DNA from: Hexactinellida sp. DTS-2022
Lineage: Eukaryota; Porifera; Hexactinellida
Length of the DNA stretch: 64,000 bases
Direction: 5' to 3'
Assembly: GCA_028753945.1 (NCBI GenBank)
Contig: JAPNXP010000015.1
Span: 1,116,001 to 1,180,000, forward strand
A model generated the notes under the pieces. It was not told the DNA's origin. It saw only the letters and a program-made list of their open reading frames with translations, and made no database searches. Each line of letters opens with the position of its first letter. The stretch's first letter is position 1. This document shows, one piece after another, positions 48,342 to 59,817 of the stretch. The translations under genes were made by a program, and so were the position numbers.

Positions 48342-49289
48342 AAATAGGGACATACCTAATTTTCCGGAAGCATTTAGGGCCCGCTTAGTCCGAAATCGCT
48401 AAATGTAGGGATCAGTCCAGTGATAGGGACTAGACCTCTGCGGGATTTATATAATTATTAATAAATAAATAAATGCGGGACCCGCAACCCGCAACCCACA
48501 ACCCGTGGGTTCATGCGGGACAAAGGATCTGAATATTTTGCGGGGCGGGGGCGGGATCCGCATACGACTCCTTAAATTATTACAATACTATTAGTCATAC
48601 TAACTAAGTATCGCACTCAGGATGGAGGGCAGTGATACAATGTGCATTCTACAACAAGAGTTATCATTAATAAAAACGTATGCAAGTCCCTAAAGACTAA
48701 GTATGTATAAGTGACACGTGTCGGACGTGTAGACTGTAGACAAGATGGTGTAGACACCTCCATCCCAAATGTTCTCACGCACGTACGCATTGCATACTGA
48801 TGAAATCTGGGTTCACTACCAAATTGAAAGTCCAACTAATACAACTCCTGTAATTTATTTATAGTTAGGGTTCCGGTATCTAAATTGTTAATTTAGGTAC
48901 ATGAGCTGGGATAGTTCAACTAAAGATTGATTAGACCTATAACAATATACCCAATCTATGCAAAAACTCGGGGTTCCTAAATCGCTAGCGATTTAGGGCC
49001 CCACAAGAACACAATAGGTTAGCTATTTCGGCCCCTGTATCCCTAAACGCCCTTACACCGGTTTGTTTCAGTTTATCTTGATGATTTAGCACATTTAGTA
49101 CAAAATAGTATATCAGAATGCAAGATCAAATGTTGTTAAAGTCTATAATAACCAATACCTTGGGGGTCTATCCCGTTCCGTAATTTAGGTACTTAAATTT
49201 CCCGGAATGGTACCGTTCCGTAATTTAGGTACTTTGATTTTCCGGAATGGTACCGTTCCATACCGTTCCGTTCCGGATATTAGGTATCT
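48342..49289. mobile_element. ~950-bp non-autonomous TIR element with palindromic interior
   Basis: Left end GGACATACCTAATTTTCCGG; the complement of the right end is GGAGATACCTAATATCCGG. Bases just outside (ATAAATAG and ATTAATAG) resemble an 8-bp duplication, but the right edge is uncertain by one base. Inside are a GC-rich CGGGACCCGCAACCCGCAAC patch, a perfect 22-bp palindrome (48976-48997) centred on GCTAGC, and two 46-bp repeats with ACCGTTCCGTAATTTAGG (49165-49255). A hAT-type origin is possible. Confidence 0.45.
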
Positions 49290-49509
49290 CCAATTAATAG
49301 CAGTTAGTTCCAAATTGTAATATTTATAGTTCCATATTGTAATATTTATAGTTTCAATTCATTAGATTTGGAATCACAGAAATCTTTGAGAAAAACAGAA
49401 CTGGTGCCAAATGGTGAAAAGGAGAAATTGGAACTGAAACTATCGAAACTAACAGAACAACAATCAGCTACTATTCAGGAAATAGCAATCACAACCTTTA
49501 GGCGTTGAT
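49290..49509. other. Intergenic, nothing recognised
   Basis: AT-rich sequence with a short direct repeat (TTCCAAATTGTAATATTTATAG twice, shortened here to its theme). No gene seen. Confidence 0.4.
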
Positions 49510-50490
49510 GACTTGGCGAAAAAAAAAATCCAAAATTGCAGCCTGTGCCGACAGCATGTTCCATTGGAGGCACTATCAATAAACAACCAACAAAATATAG
49601 TGCCTCCAAAGGAACATGCGTCGGCACAGGCTGCAATTTTGGATTTTTATTTATTTCTCCGTAGACGGTGCCCTGGCCAGAGCTTTATAGTTGATAAGCT
49701 GAAACTTGGCATGCAGGTGTGGATGGACCGTCTAATTTGCACCTGGGGTTACTATTTTTGATTAACACATTTTTAACACCTTCCTTTCAAAATTTGTCTT
49801 GTCCATAACTCAAAATATGTTTTACTAAACCCCCAATTTATATTTTACCATTGGATTCAGCATAAAATTCTGCGTCTGATGTCATAAGAAATTTTTTATA
49901 ATGGGTTTAATTTCTGCCATAAATTGGGGTTGAAATTTCTTTGTTTACTCACACTTCAGTTTTAGTAAAAGTGTTAAATCTAATTCTATTGTTTCAACTT
50001 GCGTTAATTATATTGATTTAACTTGTTAAATCCTACTCTATTGTTTCAACTTGCGATAATAATATTGATTCAACTTATAAATTCCAGCTGGCTTCTATTT
50101 AATTGTAGTATTACTATGCAATGGATTAAACAAATATAATAATATAAGGAATTTGTTGACTTAACTCACTCACCGTGGATAACATTGCTAAAATAAATAA
50201 CTAATAATATAATTTATTATCAATACATAATGAATGAATGGCATTTAACTCAACATGGTAAATGATAGAAACAAACTTCAAATTAATCTACCGTTCCTTG
50301 TGACTCGGACGAATTAACAAATGGTTCTTGACACCTTGAGGCGATGATGACTTGGCGAAAGAAAATCCAAAATTGCAGCCCGTGCCGACAGCATGTTCCT
50401 TTGGAGGCACTGTCAATAAACAACCAACAAAAATATAGTGCCACCAAAGGAACATGCGTCCGCACAGGCTGCAATTTTGGATTTTTTCTA
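49510..50490. repeat. Foldback array block in reverse orientation
   Basis: A complete module read on the minus strand, flanked by FB1 copies near 49530-49650 and 50366-50486. This is the only block on that strand apart from 56880-57345. It ends at the right FB1. Confidence 0.8.
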
Positions 50491-50570
50491 TTTTAGTTTC
50501 AGTTCTATTTTAAGAACAATTGGGAATAGAAAAGTTGATGGTCGATTATTTGTTCAGTTGATTGTTTGTA

Positions 50571-50692
50571 TGTTTGCTTGTTTGTTTGTTTGTTTGTTTG
50601 TTTGTTTGTTTGTTTGTTTGTTTGTTTGTTTGTTTGTTTGTTTGTTTGTTTGTTTGTTTGTTTGTTTGTTTGGTTGGTTGGTTTGTTGTTGT
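50571..50692. repeat. (TTTG)n microsatellite
   Basis: About 24 tetranucleotide units, then (TTGG) and (TTG) variants. It creates false ORFs with runs of CLFV and NKQT. Confidence 0.95.
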
Positions 50693-51202
50693 TGTTTGTA
50701 TGTATGATCAAGTTAACAGAGGAACGCACAAATGAGATTCAATAAACAATAATTTTTATTGTTGTTGTTGACATAGAATAAACAACGAATAAATTTGTCT
50801 TGGAGGAAGTCACATAATAATAAAATAACTAAGAAAATAGAGAAAAGATCCCTAAATAATTTAATATGGAAGTTCAAATTAGAACTATAGAAAATAAATA
50901 CCTTAAAACTAAACTCTAAGGAACAACGTTAACATTGCAAAGTAAATTAATTAAAGTACTTATTTAACAAGTTCAATTGAACTGTCCGTATCAAGTTCCA
51001 TATATGTACAGAAATAACGATATTGCACTCTGAAATATGATCTGTATCCCAGACAGAATAGAAGAACTTTAATCACATTCCTTACAGTATCCTAGTAACG
51101 AGACATTATAACATACACGTGTATAACTCGTGTTGTTGTGTACTACCACATTATACTCACATCATCATTGTTGTTGTTGCAACAAACAAATCATAACACA
51201 GC
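50693..51202. other. Upstream region of the NHL gene
   Basis: AT-rich sequence without an ORF of note. It probably contains regulatory sequence of the NHL gene; nothing specific beyond the TATA box below is recognised. Confidence 0.4.
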
Positions 51203-51210
51203 TATAAATA
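51203..51210 (+). promoter_or_regulatory. TATA box of the NHL-repeat gene
   Basis: TATAAATA lies 73 bp before the ATG at 51276, implying transcription start near 51235. Confidence 0.5.
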
Positions 51211-51275
51211 CACAGATTGTTCATATCAACCAATTTATAGCTAAACTATTCAACTATTATTCTACAAACAATCGA

Positions 51276-52260
51276 ATGGCAGCTCGCTATCCCATTCCCC
51301 CTCCAGTAGCAGACGCCGTAGAGGCGAACATTCCAGCTGAGACACAATTAAGAAGGCAGTGCGAGACACGAATCCTCGAAGTGAGCATTTCACGTCTCGG
51401 GGAGATTGCACAGTTACCAGTAGGGCCTAACTACGCCACATTTCCAATTGCCCACTGTCGCTACTGGGAAACAAGGTTGGGACCCTGGCGAGTTGTATTG
51501 GCCATGTGGTGTCGCCATTAACGAAGCTACAAACCAGATATTCGTAGCTAATTTTAACAATAACAGAATAGAGATATTTTCCGAAACAGGAGAGTATCTC
51601 AATCAGTTAGGTGACGGACAGCTAGATTCTCCATATGGCATAGCTATTCATGTGAATAGTTTGTATGTTAGTTGCGACTGGGAACACACTATAAGCAAAT
51701 ATTCGCTAACTGATTTTAGCTTCGTTAAGCAGATAGGCAAGAAGGGATCGAATAACGGAAAATTTAAATCTCCCAGACAACTAACAACAGATCCCAACGG
51801 ACAGGTGTTCATAGCAGATGGAGATAACAACAGAATCTGTGTATTCGATACAGACCTAAACCATATTAGGAACATAAAACATCAGACAATATCAAACCCA
51901 TATGACGTCAAGCTATCGCATGACCGTGTATACGTACTGTGTCCATTTAAGAATCCGTGTCTTCTGGTACTGTCACTAGAGGGAGACATGCTACACTCTA
52001 TCATTAGCAGAGGACAAGGAAAGGATGTGTTATGGCCATTGTTCTTCTGTTTGGACACAAATAACAACATCGTCATTAGCGAAGCTTACACACACTCCAT
52101 TCGTGTATTCTCCCCAGCAGGCAACCTCCTACATACCATAGGAACAAAGGGACACCAACAAGGAATGTTATATGAGCCCTATGGAATAGCTATAGATACA
52201 AACGGGAGAATAGTTTGTGTGTCCGGGAACAAGAATTACGGTCTCCAAATATTTAATTAG
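51276..52260 (+). CDS. NHL-repeat protein (TRIM2/TRIM71-like propeller), one apparent frameshift
   Basis: The ATG at 51276 gives MAARYPIPPPVADAVE and runs to NYATFPIA; the beta-propeller continues in another frame from TVATGKQGWDPGELYWPCGV to the stop at 52258-52260. Together about 327 aa. NHL repeats are clear: GVAINEATNQIFVANFNNNR, PYGIAIHVNSLYVS, PRQLTTDPNGQVFIADGDNN, PYDVKLSHDRVYVL, FFCLDTNNNIVISEAYTHSI, PYGIAIDTNGRIVCVS: six blades. No RING or B-box is present, so this is the short, propeller-only type. Such propellers bind RNA or protein. The frame change sits in a CCC run near 51450-51453 and equals one extra base. It may be an assembly error, a recent loss, or a very short intron. AATAAA at about 52302 serves as polyadenylation signal. 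This is the only likely host gene in the window. Confidence 0.75.
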
Positions 52261-52299
52261 CTTTTTGTATTAGTTTGTTATTTATTCTCTTTTAAACAA

Positions 52300-52308
52300 C
52301 AATAAAAT
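52300..52308 (+). terminator. Polyadenylation signal of the NHL gene
   Basis: CAATAAAATAA lies about 40 bp after the stop codon. Confidence 0.5.
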
Positions 52309-52348
52309 AATATCCCACATTTTGACACCTATTGTTTAAATTACCGTC

Positions 52349-52489
52349 GCTCCAATTAGAGCGTCTGATGTTCGTATAGGAGCCACTATCGCTCCAGTAA
52401 GAGCATTTGTTGCTCGTATATGAGCAACTCTCGCTCCGATAAGAGCATCCGATGCTCGTATAGGAGCTACTGTCGCTCCGATAAGAACT
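52349..52489. repeat. 42-bp tandem repeat, 3.3 units
   Basis: Units start with GCTCC(A/G)(A/G)T(A)AGAGC and include GCTCGTATA(G/T)GAGC. The period is 14 codons, and the minus strand stays open through all units (ATVAPIRASDALIGA). It lies just after the NHL polyadenylation signal. Confidence 0.75.
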
Positions 52490-52871
52490 AAATAACGTGA
52501 TTGGTTGGTTCTAGTGTTGACCTGTGTTTGTTTGGCTAGCTCATTGTTGTTGTTATTGCTTTAATCCAAATATTCGTTTGTTCTGACGAAATAAATAAAA
52601 AGGCATAAATTGGAACTAGTATAAAGAATCTCTGTAATTTATTAACAAAATTGGTATTTTGCAAAGAAAATCCTTATATTGTTACGAGATGAGGCCACGT
52701 ACTAGTATGAAGACTAGACGCTCTAGCTGACCCATCCCGTAAGGATGTTACGTGTGTGGTTTCGTCCCATTGCAGGGACTCATCAGGAGGGTAACCCTCG
52801 ACCACGTCCGTACCAGTGTCGCACACCGGCTACCCGTTCGTACTGCCGGCGATCCGAAGGAACGGTGCCCG

Positions 52872-55800
52872 TGTTGCAGTCCAAATGCGTTTCAACGCCA
52901 AATGCGTTTGGCGCGTTTATATACGCCATTCCCGTTTCTAACATTATTTCTTTTTATTTGTTGTTATTTAATTATGCTAGTTCAACAATACAAATAATTT
53001 AGAATTATTCGGAATTATATTTCCCTCTAAGGCGAGGTACATATAGTTCAAGTACATATTGTTCAATTACTTAGTTTGAACCTGAATTGTTTTTAATTCA
53101 CGATGGTTTTAAATATTTAGTACAAGTCGCAATGGTATTATTTAGTACACAGATGAAATATACAGTAAATATTATAGAACAGATATTTGAATATTAATTA
53201 GATACTCTGTTTGTGAATAATCTAACTAGCATTAATTAAATAACGCTAGGGCACTCTGGAAATTTCCCAATGTATAATTATATTATTTATAGTAGAATTT
53301 TTTCAATTCTTGATCAGGGACCTGAGGATGGATCATATGATATGCCTCAACTTTTTTTGTAACTTTCTTAAAATTATTCTAGATGTTATAAGCATTCTAG
53401 GGCTGCGGCCTATGAATTTCTCCGATTTTCAGGATTAAACGAGGTGATAAAATTCTGCACTGCCATATATTGTGTCCAAAAATCGAAAAGTTCGGACTCT
53501 TGAGGTCAAAATATATAGGTTCACGTCAAAAAGTTCAGGAATATGTCAATGATTAGGAAATTAGGGGCATAAAAGTAGATGAAGGGTATGCAAGTACCCG
53601 GTGATCTTATATTACTGTGTGAATTTGGACTGCAGAATATTTCTGATATTAATCATATTAATCCGTTAGCTCCTTATGTATACGTAGCATTTGGTTTCAA
53701 CACTTTTCCAATAATAAATCATGAGTTATGACCAAATTATGAGTATGGTTTTGTCTGTTTTGTCATATTTTCACATCTCAAGGCCCTCAAATACACAATA
53801 ATGTATTATATAACACCACAATTAGTTAATACAAAGATGGAAATAGCAGTTGCGCACAAAATGAGACGTTACACGACACGATCCAATAATTATTCGATTA
53901 ATTATGGACTTTTGCCCCTCAGAAGGGGGCAAAGAATCACACATTTCACACCTGTTGATATTTCAGAAATGCTTTGAGATAGAATGATCATAGCCATTAG
54001 AAAATACTGAAAATACCTGACTTTCTATTCTATACGTATATAATACATTTTAGGACCCTAAGTGTCACGGTTTTCAACATGACCATATATGGTAATTTTT
54101 ATGTAGCCAATTTTGATGACGAAGCAAAATTTCCAACTCTTGATCCATGGACAGCAGAAACTCGCTCTAAATTTCTAATCACATCATGATACTATTTCAT
54201 TTTCATTGGAAAACCTTCTGGGAGTATATTTGAATTTGAATTTGAATGATGTGTTCTGCATTAAAATGCCCATATATGGTGGTGGCATAGTGGCAATATT
54301 ATTAAGGTGACAAAAATCCAACTTCGGATCTAAATGAGATAGACCTTAGCTCTAAATTGCTAAAAATATTCTAATTCAATTTCAAATGACATTATCTAAT
54401 TTATGCAGCTTTGGAACTCATTTTCATCGCACCTTCAAATTCTGGACTCAGCCACTTCGACACTACTCAAAAGAGTAGATGAACAAAATGTTCACCAAAA
54501 ACAGGTGAATGAATTTGTCTGAAAATTTAATAGAGTGTTGAGAACATGTAAAACAATTATTTCCATAGATATAATTTTGATTACTTGTTTTTTGATTACC
54601 CTGTGGGCAGTTTAGTACCAAACATGGCCTACTTAATATACGGCTAGATATGTCACCGAGAAGGCCATAAAACGAGAAGGCCAGTTTCAAATTTTAATTT
54701 TAGGATAAACTATGCCTCCTATTGTTGTTATTTGGGTTGTATATGGGGTAATCAACCATTGCGAGTTCATTAGAACCACTTTTTAGAATCTCAGATTTGT
54801 GGTTAAGCTGTTTAGGCGCCATTTAATGATGACACCACAAATATACAAAAATGTAAAATTCGAGTCTAAAGAACTGCGAGAAAATGAAAATAATTTGCTA
54901 ATATACTTAGAATACATTTTCCGAATATATAATGAGAATGAATATATATAAACCAGCAATTATAAACGTTTTATGTACAAAAATAGTAAGTTTTAATTCG
55001 GATACTACTTGTATTTTAGCATGTGGTTGCTTAATAATTTTTAATTTTTTTTTAAATGTCGCCATTTTGTGATTTAGTAGTCTTTGGGATATGAAATATA
55101 TCCCTATATTAGTATTCCTATTATAAAATTATTAGAAAATAGGAAGAAACTGAAATTTATGATATTTGAAATTTTTTTCATTTTACCATAAATTGTTACC
55201 GTCATCATTAAATTGCGCCTAAACAGCTTAACCACAAATCTGATATTCTCAAAAGTGGTTCTAATGGACTCGCAATGGTTAATTACCCCATATACAACCC
55301 AAATAACAACAATAGGAGGCATAGTTTATCCTAAAATGAAAATTAGAAACTGGCCTTCTCGTTTTATGGCCTTCTCGGTGACATATCTAGCCGTATATTA
55401 AGTAGGCCATGTACCAAAAAATGTCAAAAACCCATGAAAAGTGGCGTTTTCAAGAATCAAGACACATTGCTCCCAAAAGTAGTTCTGGGTAATTTTTGAG
55501 CTTAAAGTGGATATTTTGGTGTTGTATTGGATATTATTGCTCAGTCCTACGATCAAAAAAGATTAAATTTATGTACTATGAGCACTGGAAAAATTTATTG
55601 GTTGTATTAACTTGAATTGAAGCAATATTTGGAATTTTAAAAAGTTCCATACTTTAGAAACTAGATAAACGCATTTTGAAATTCCTCAAATACTCTCCAT
55701 ACACTCATAATACAGTGCCCTTAGTATAAAATATCTGCTTATTATAGATTTTGCTCCATAATACAATAACAACAAATAAAAAGAAATAATGTTAGAAACG

Positions 55801-55890
55801 CGAATGGCGTATATAAACACGCCAAACGCGTTTGGCTGAATTAAAATGCGCCAAACGCGTTTAGCGTTGAAACGCATTTGGACTGCAACA
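52872..55890. mobile_element. Non-autonomous Ginger-type transposon with CCCG target duplication
   Basis: TGTTGCAGTCC...GGACTGCAACA ends with TIRs of about 110-120 bp. A perfect 4-bp duplication CCCG flanks it (52868-52871, 55891-55894). Subterminal palindromes read CCAAACGCGTTTGG. The 3-kb interior (52990-55770) shows no transposase frame; it is AT-rich and holds the foldback at 54623-55411. It must be mobilised by a related transposase elsewhere. Confidence 0.8.
54623..55411. mobile_element. Foldback element with ~215-bp TIRs and 7-bp duplication
   Basis: The arms start CATGGCCTACTTAATATACG on both strands and remain about 95% alike for some 215 bp. TACCAAA flanks both sides (54616-54622, 55412-55418). 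The 350-bp centre is AT-rich and non-coding. It lies inside the Ginger at 52872-55890. Superfamily unknown. Confidence 0.75.
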
Positions 55891-56097
55891 CCCGTAATGC
55901 CAACTACCCAGGGCTCCCAACCCTTAGGTATCCTGGAGACCAGGGATATCGTAACATCACTCCCGCGTTAGTCTCCCACACAACCAGCCAGGTCTTCCCT
56001 CTAGCTCGGGCTCTACCTGCTGGTGTGCTCCCGCTCACGCTCACCGCCTCCGGACCCTACGTCCTCGAGCAGTGCAAGCGTAGCTCGCACCGTAACA

Positions 56098-56125
56098 TAA
56101 GTACTCCTCATATGAGCAGTACTTA
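56098..56125. repeat. Hairpin between the two LTR-like repeats
   Basis: TAAGTACT and AGTACTTA enclose CCTCATATGAGC. The stem extends into both repeats (CGTAACA / TGTTACG), giving a palindromic junction. Confidence 0.6.
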
Positions 56126-56430
56126 TGTTACGAGATGCCACGTACTAGTATGAAGACTAGCCGCTCTAGCTGACGCCATCCCGTAAGGATGTTACGTGTG
56201 TGGTTTCGTCCCATTGCAGGGACTCCTCAGGAGGGTAACCCTCGACCACCATGCGTACTGCCCTGCAGCACTACAGTTACCTGTAGCGTACTGCCCATGT
56301 GTCCTTCCACCTGGCACCAGTCGTACTGCCGGACCAATCCTACTCGCTTGCTAAAGTAGTGTCCCGTACTGCCACCTATAGTCTTTCCCAAGGACTATAC
56401 TCCTGAAGGCTACAGGCAATATCTATAACA
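56126..56430 (+). mobile_element. Second LTR-like repeat copy
   Basis: The first ~125 bp (TGTTACGAGATG ... GAGGGTAACCCTCGACCAC) match the left part of the copy at 52680; beyond that the two differ. The right limit is approximate. A fossil fragment. Confidence 0.35.
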
Positions 56431-56879
56431 ATATAGAGCTGAGCTCTAGTAGAGTTCAGATTTTTTCCTATACTAAAATCCCAGGACGAGTGTGAAGTTA
56501 GCAGCGAGCTGGCAGCGAGAAATTGAGCACACTATAAGACACTATAAGTAATGAACCAACGGGTCAATCAAGATGCCATTTGAAATATAGCAATACTAGC
56601 CTAGGTACTTTCTGTAAAATGAATTTTTTGCTGAACTAACACCTAGGAGGCATACAGTGACTTTGCAAAAAATGTTATAATTTTTCCAAAAACTTCAAAT
56701 TCTTAAAATCGAGCACAGTTTGGGACGCCATATTTATGTATCACCAGTATATAAAGAACTGCCATTTGGAATATAGCAATACTAGCCTAGGTACTTTCTG
56801 GTAAATTAATTTTTCCTGATCTGACACCTGGGAGGCATACAGTGACTTTGCAAAAAATGTTATAATTTTCCAAAAAATG

Positions 56880-57345
56880 TATAATTTAATACTAAGAGTC
56901 TAAGATTATATATTCCATAACAACGACAGACTATGTGGGTATATTTCCTTCTGCAAGAATATTCTTGCATTATTAATATACTGATGTATTTAATTCTAAT
57001 TAATTCAGTCTGTATTTAAGATTTGATGACGCTTCCAATCTGTTTAAAGGGGTTATCGAGTGTGCTGAATTCAAATATTGTAGGGAAATTCATTTTTAAT
57101 TAATTGTTATTCTAAATACTTAAACTTAATAAATCTAAATGTACATTGAAATTGCTGTTAAATTATTAATACATTTAATAATTATTTAAACACCTTGAAG
57201 CGTTGAAGACAGTAAGAAAAAAATCCAAAATTCCAGCTGTGTCGACAGCATTTTCCTTTGGAGGCACTATCAATTGACCAGCCATCAAATATAGTGCCTC
57301 CAAAGGATAATGCTGTCGGCACAGCTGCAATTTTGGATTTTGGAT
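56880..57345. repeat. Foldback array fragment nested in the MULE-like element
   Basis: Reverse-oriented module end (AACAACGACAGA, GGGGTTATCGAGTG) plus an FB1 near 57222-57345 with arms CCAGCTGTGTCGACAGCA and GCTGTCGGCACAGCTGC. It shows the array spreads by insertion outside its main blocks. Confidence 0.8.
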
Positions 57346-57876
57346 TCGGGTAGGTCAGGCTATGGTCGTTGGCGACGAATTTTATGAACTATATTTTCCA
57401 CCTCGACTCGCCTGAATTAATTTCTTTCTCATTAATATTTCAGAAAAATTTAATTGATCTCTAAATCTGAAACCATATACGGCCTATTAGTTTTCCTGAT
57501 TGCAGTATCATAATTTTGAATTAATAATAATATCATAAATGTTTTAGTTAGTATAACCTTACAAGTTTCTGATGATTAATTGATCATGATAATAACCATT
57601 TTACATTACTTGATATACTAATTGAGGCAATATATATATTGACTTTTAATCTAAATCGCCTTAAAATTCATTTGGACTAGCGATCTATTTATTTTTATTC
57701 AATAAATATTCATGAAGATACATAGCAATTATTTAGGTTTAGATATTAAGACATCTTGTTAATATTTATTTTGCTATGTTCGCAAATTTTACTCTACTTT
57801 CTCTTCTTTCCCTCATCTTCTTTCCCAAAGTACTTGTTATGTAATATTGGACTTGTTTAATATTTTTATTCATCAG

Positions 57877-58109
57877 TGTGGCGATATTGAGGTAAATCCT
57901 GGACCAAGACAATTAGGTAAATATACTGAATTAAATTACATTATTAATCTGAATTGATATTAAATACTTATTTTTAATTTCTAGAATTCAGAAAGAGAAC
58001 TGCAAAAAATCATTCAAGCAATCTTTTCGTTACAAATGAAATGGCCCGAAATAGAAGAATAACTAGTCAAGAATCAAAATTGGCGTTCCCCTAATTCTTT
58101 CTGGGGTAA
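57877..58109 (+). CDS. 2A-like motif and downstream exon of the MULE-like element
   Basis: CGDIEVNPGP at 57877-57906 matches the 2A consensus (D-I/V-E-x-N-P-G-P) and follows a hydrophobic stretch (VILDLFNIFIH). A 68-bp intron is likely: donor TTAG|GTAAAT (57917) and acceptor TTTCTAG (57981-57984), leading into FRKRTAKNHSSN. The following frame ends soon, and a related frame with NWRSPNSFWGKLAKCIYN begins at about 58075. 2A motifs cause ribosomal skipping, and in some animals act as signal sequences. Confidence 0.6.
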
Positions 58110-58110
58110 G

Positions 58111-58569
58111 TTGGCGAAGTGTATTTATAATAGAAACCGAGCACCACTGAGGACAAAAATAATGCAATTATGGAGGAAAAATTATTCTGCTACTCGGCAA
58201 AAATTGGTTATTCTAAATGGATCTAGTGAGACTAACTCATCAAATTTGAGTTTACTTGTCAGTATTAAATTTGAATACCTTCCTTCAACTTCCAGTTTCC
58301 ATATAGAATGTACTCCGTTCAAAAGTCCGGATAGTTGCATTAATTTGCTTTCTAATTCCAAATACTGTCAAGATAGTAGCACTACCGAATCTACTCTTAT
58401 CGATACGTTCCAACAACCTGTTGATTGTGATTCAGCTTCATCCACAGACAATCATGATTTTAATTACACTGACTTATTACTGCAAAATGTAGTTTCTTCA
58501 ATCAACTCTGATCATAGAAATATATACATATTTATAAAGACTATTTGTGTTAAAATGACCTTTAGGTGA
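58111..58569 (+). CDS. MULE-like element, N-terminal ORF
   Basis: Begins inside the conserved-looking NSFWGKLAKCIYNRNRAP segment, which starts upstream in the same frame near 58075. It continues with a basic region (KIMQLWRKNYSATRQKL) and a serine-rich acidic tail without recognised domain. It is probably the region between the 2A motif and the transposase core. Confidence 0.5.
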   Translation: MAKCIYNRNRAPLRTKIMQLWRKNYSATRQKLVILNGSSETNSSNLSLLVSIKFEYLPSTSSFHIECTPFKSPDSCINLLSNSKYCQDSSTTESTLIDTFQQPVDCDSASSTDNHDFNYTDLLLQNVVSSINSDHRNIYIFIKTICVKMTFR

Positions 58570-58794
58570 CGTGGTAAAAGGTCAAAAGTGTAATAAATTG
58601 ATTTCTCATCCCTAAAAATCCCATGTTAGATACTAAGATGAAGGTTCTAGCATGTGTACAACCCAAGATATGATGGGACCCAAATTGAACTTGGGACCCA
58701 AGTTCCGCAATCCCAGATTGTCAGATACTAGTCCTTCTATTGAAGTAGTCTATGGTATATTCAAACAATATCTAGAAATCCTTTTGTTATCCAC

Positions 58795-59817
58795 TTGCAC
58801 ACTGAAGAGCAAATACGTCTCCTAAAAAAGATTCCTTCAGAAAAATTTACACTACATCTAGATTCCACTGGATCGGTTATTCGTAAATTAGATAAAACTC
58901 ATAAAAGTTATCTTTATTATGCTTTAACAATAAAACACCCTTTCTCAAAGGTTAGCCCCATTCCGCTAGCTGAGATGATCAGTAGCGATCAAACCAATGT
59001 AGAAATAACTCATTTCCTCCTAAAATGGCGTTACAATGTCAAGAAAGTTTTAAAGAAAGATATTACAGAACTAAATTCTATCAACTCGATACTCCACATT
59101 TGCTCAGCTCATATAATGCACCGGTTTAGCTATAAACTTGAAAAGAAAAGTTCGCTAAAGCCAACCAAAAGGACCAAACGAATTATTTTGTATATAATGG
59201 CTAGACTAACAAGCTCAACAACTATGGAAGATATAAGTCAACTTTTCACTGCTTTGTGCATGTCCTGTTTCTCAAAGTTGAGGTACCCAGAAACTAAATA
59301 ATATATTACTAAACTTCAAGATGCAATATTATTTACTGTGAATAATAACGATAATACATCTGAAATAGAAATCCTCGAAGAATTGGACGAAGAAATGCAA
59401 AATAAACAAGGAGATAGCTTGACCTACAAAGATAAGTCACCATTTGGCAAACATTTTCAGAATATCTATAATAAATGTTCAAATTTTATAGAAAATTTAA
59501 GCATAAAATATATGCATCATTCTTTCGAGGAAAACAATGAACTTTATTTACCTGATTTACCGGACTTTTTAGCAACACATTATATGCCAATTTCCCCACT
59601 ATGGACAGGTTTAATGCTTGGCCCGATATTATATCCTGGGAAAGTTGATGCTACCTTCACGAATTCTATAGCTGAAAATTTGATGCGCATTGTGAAAATT
59701 AGTATTTTGCAAAATGAAACTAAGTTAAGACCTGGGGACTTTATACGAAAGGTACGTGAAAGTATTTCTGGCAGAATAAAAGCATTTGATTTTGCATTCA
59801 AATTGATAAAAAGTTGA
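58795..59817 (+). pseudogene. DDE-type transposase segments of the MULE-like element
   Basis: Two neighbouring frames. The first (58795-59301) has FTLHLDSTGSVIRKL with a candidate catalytic Asp, YYALTIKHPF, PLAEMISSDQTNVEITHFL and HICSAHIMHRF. The second (59338-59817) has PLWTGLMLGPILYPGK and TNSIAENLMRIVKISIL, which resembles the C-terminal catalytic block of MULE-related transposases. A stop at 59299-59301 separates them, and a typical second Asp (VTD-like) is not seen. Superfamily placement relies mainly on TIR and 9-bp duplication. Confidence 0.6.

Larger units (their letters stand above)
52680..56097 (+). mobile_element. Possible solo LTR, interrupted by a Ginger element
   Basis: Starts TGTTACGAG and ends CGTAACA, the TG...CA form usual for LTRs; without the inserted Ginger it measures about 400 bp. 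A related copy begins at 56126. No target duplication is seen and no retroviral-type coding region lies in the window, so the call rests on terminal form and repetition only. It is a broken, old fossil copy. Confidence 0.35.

Noticed and set aside
50571-50692. ORFs with CLFV and NKQT runs
   Set aside because: Direct translation of the (TTTG)n microsatellite.
52680-56430. Complete LTR retrotransposon
   Set aside because: No coding region, no primer-binding site and no target duplication seen; only two LTR-like fossil repeats can be supported.
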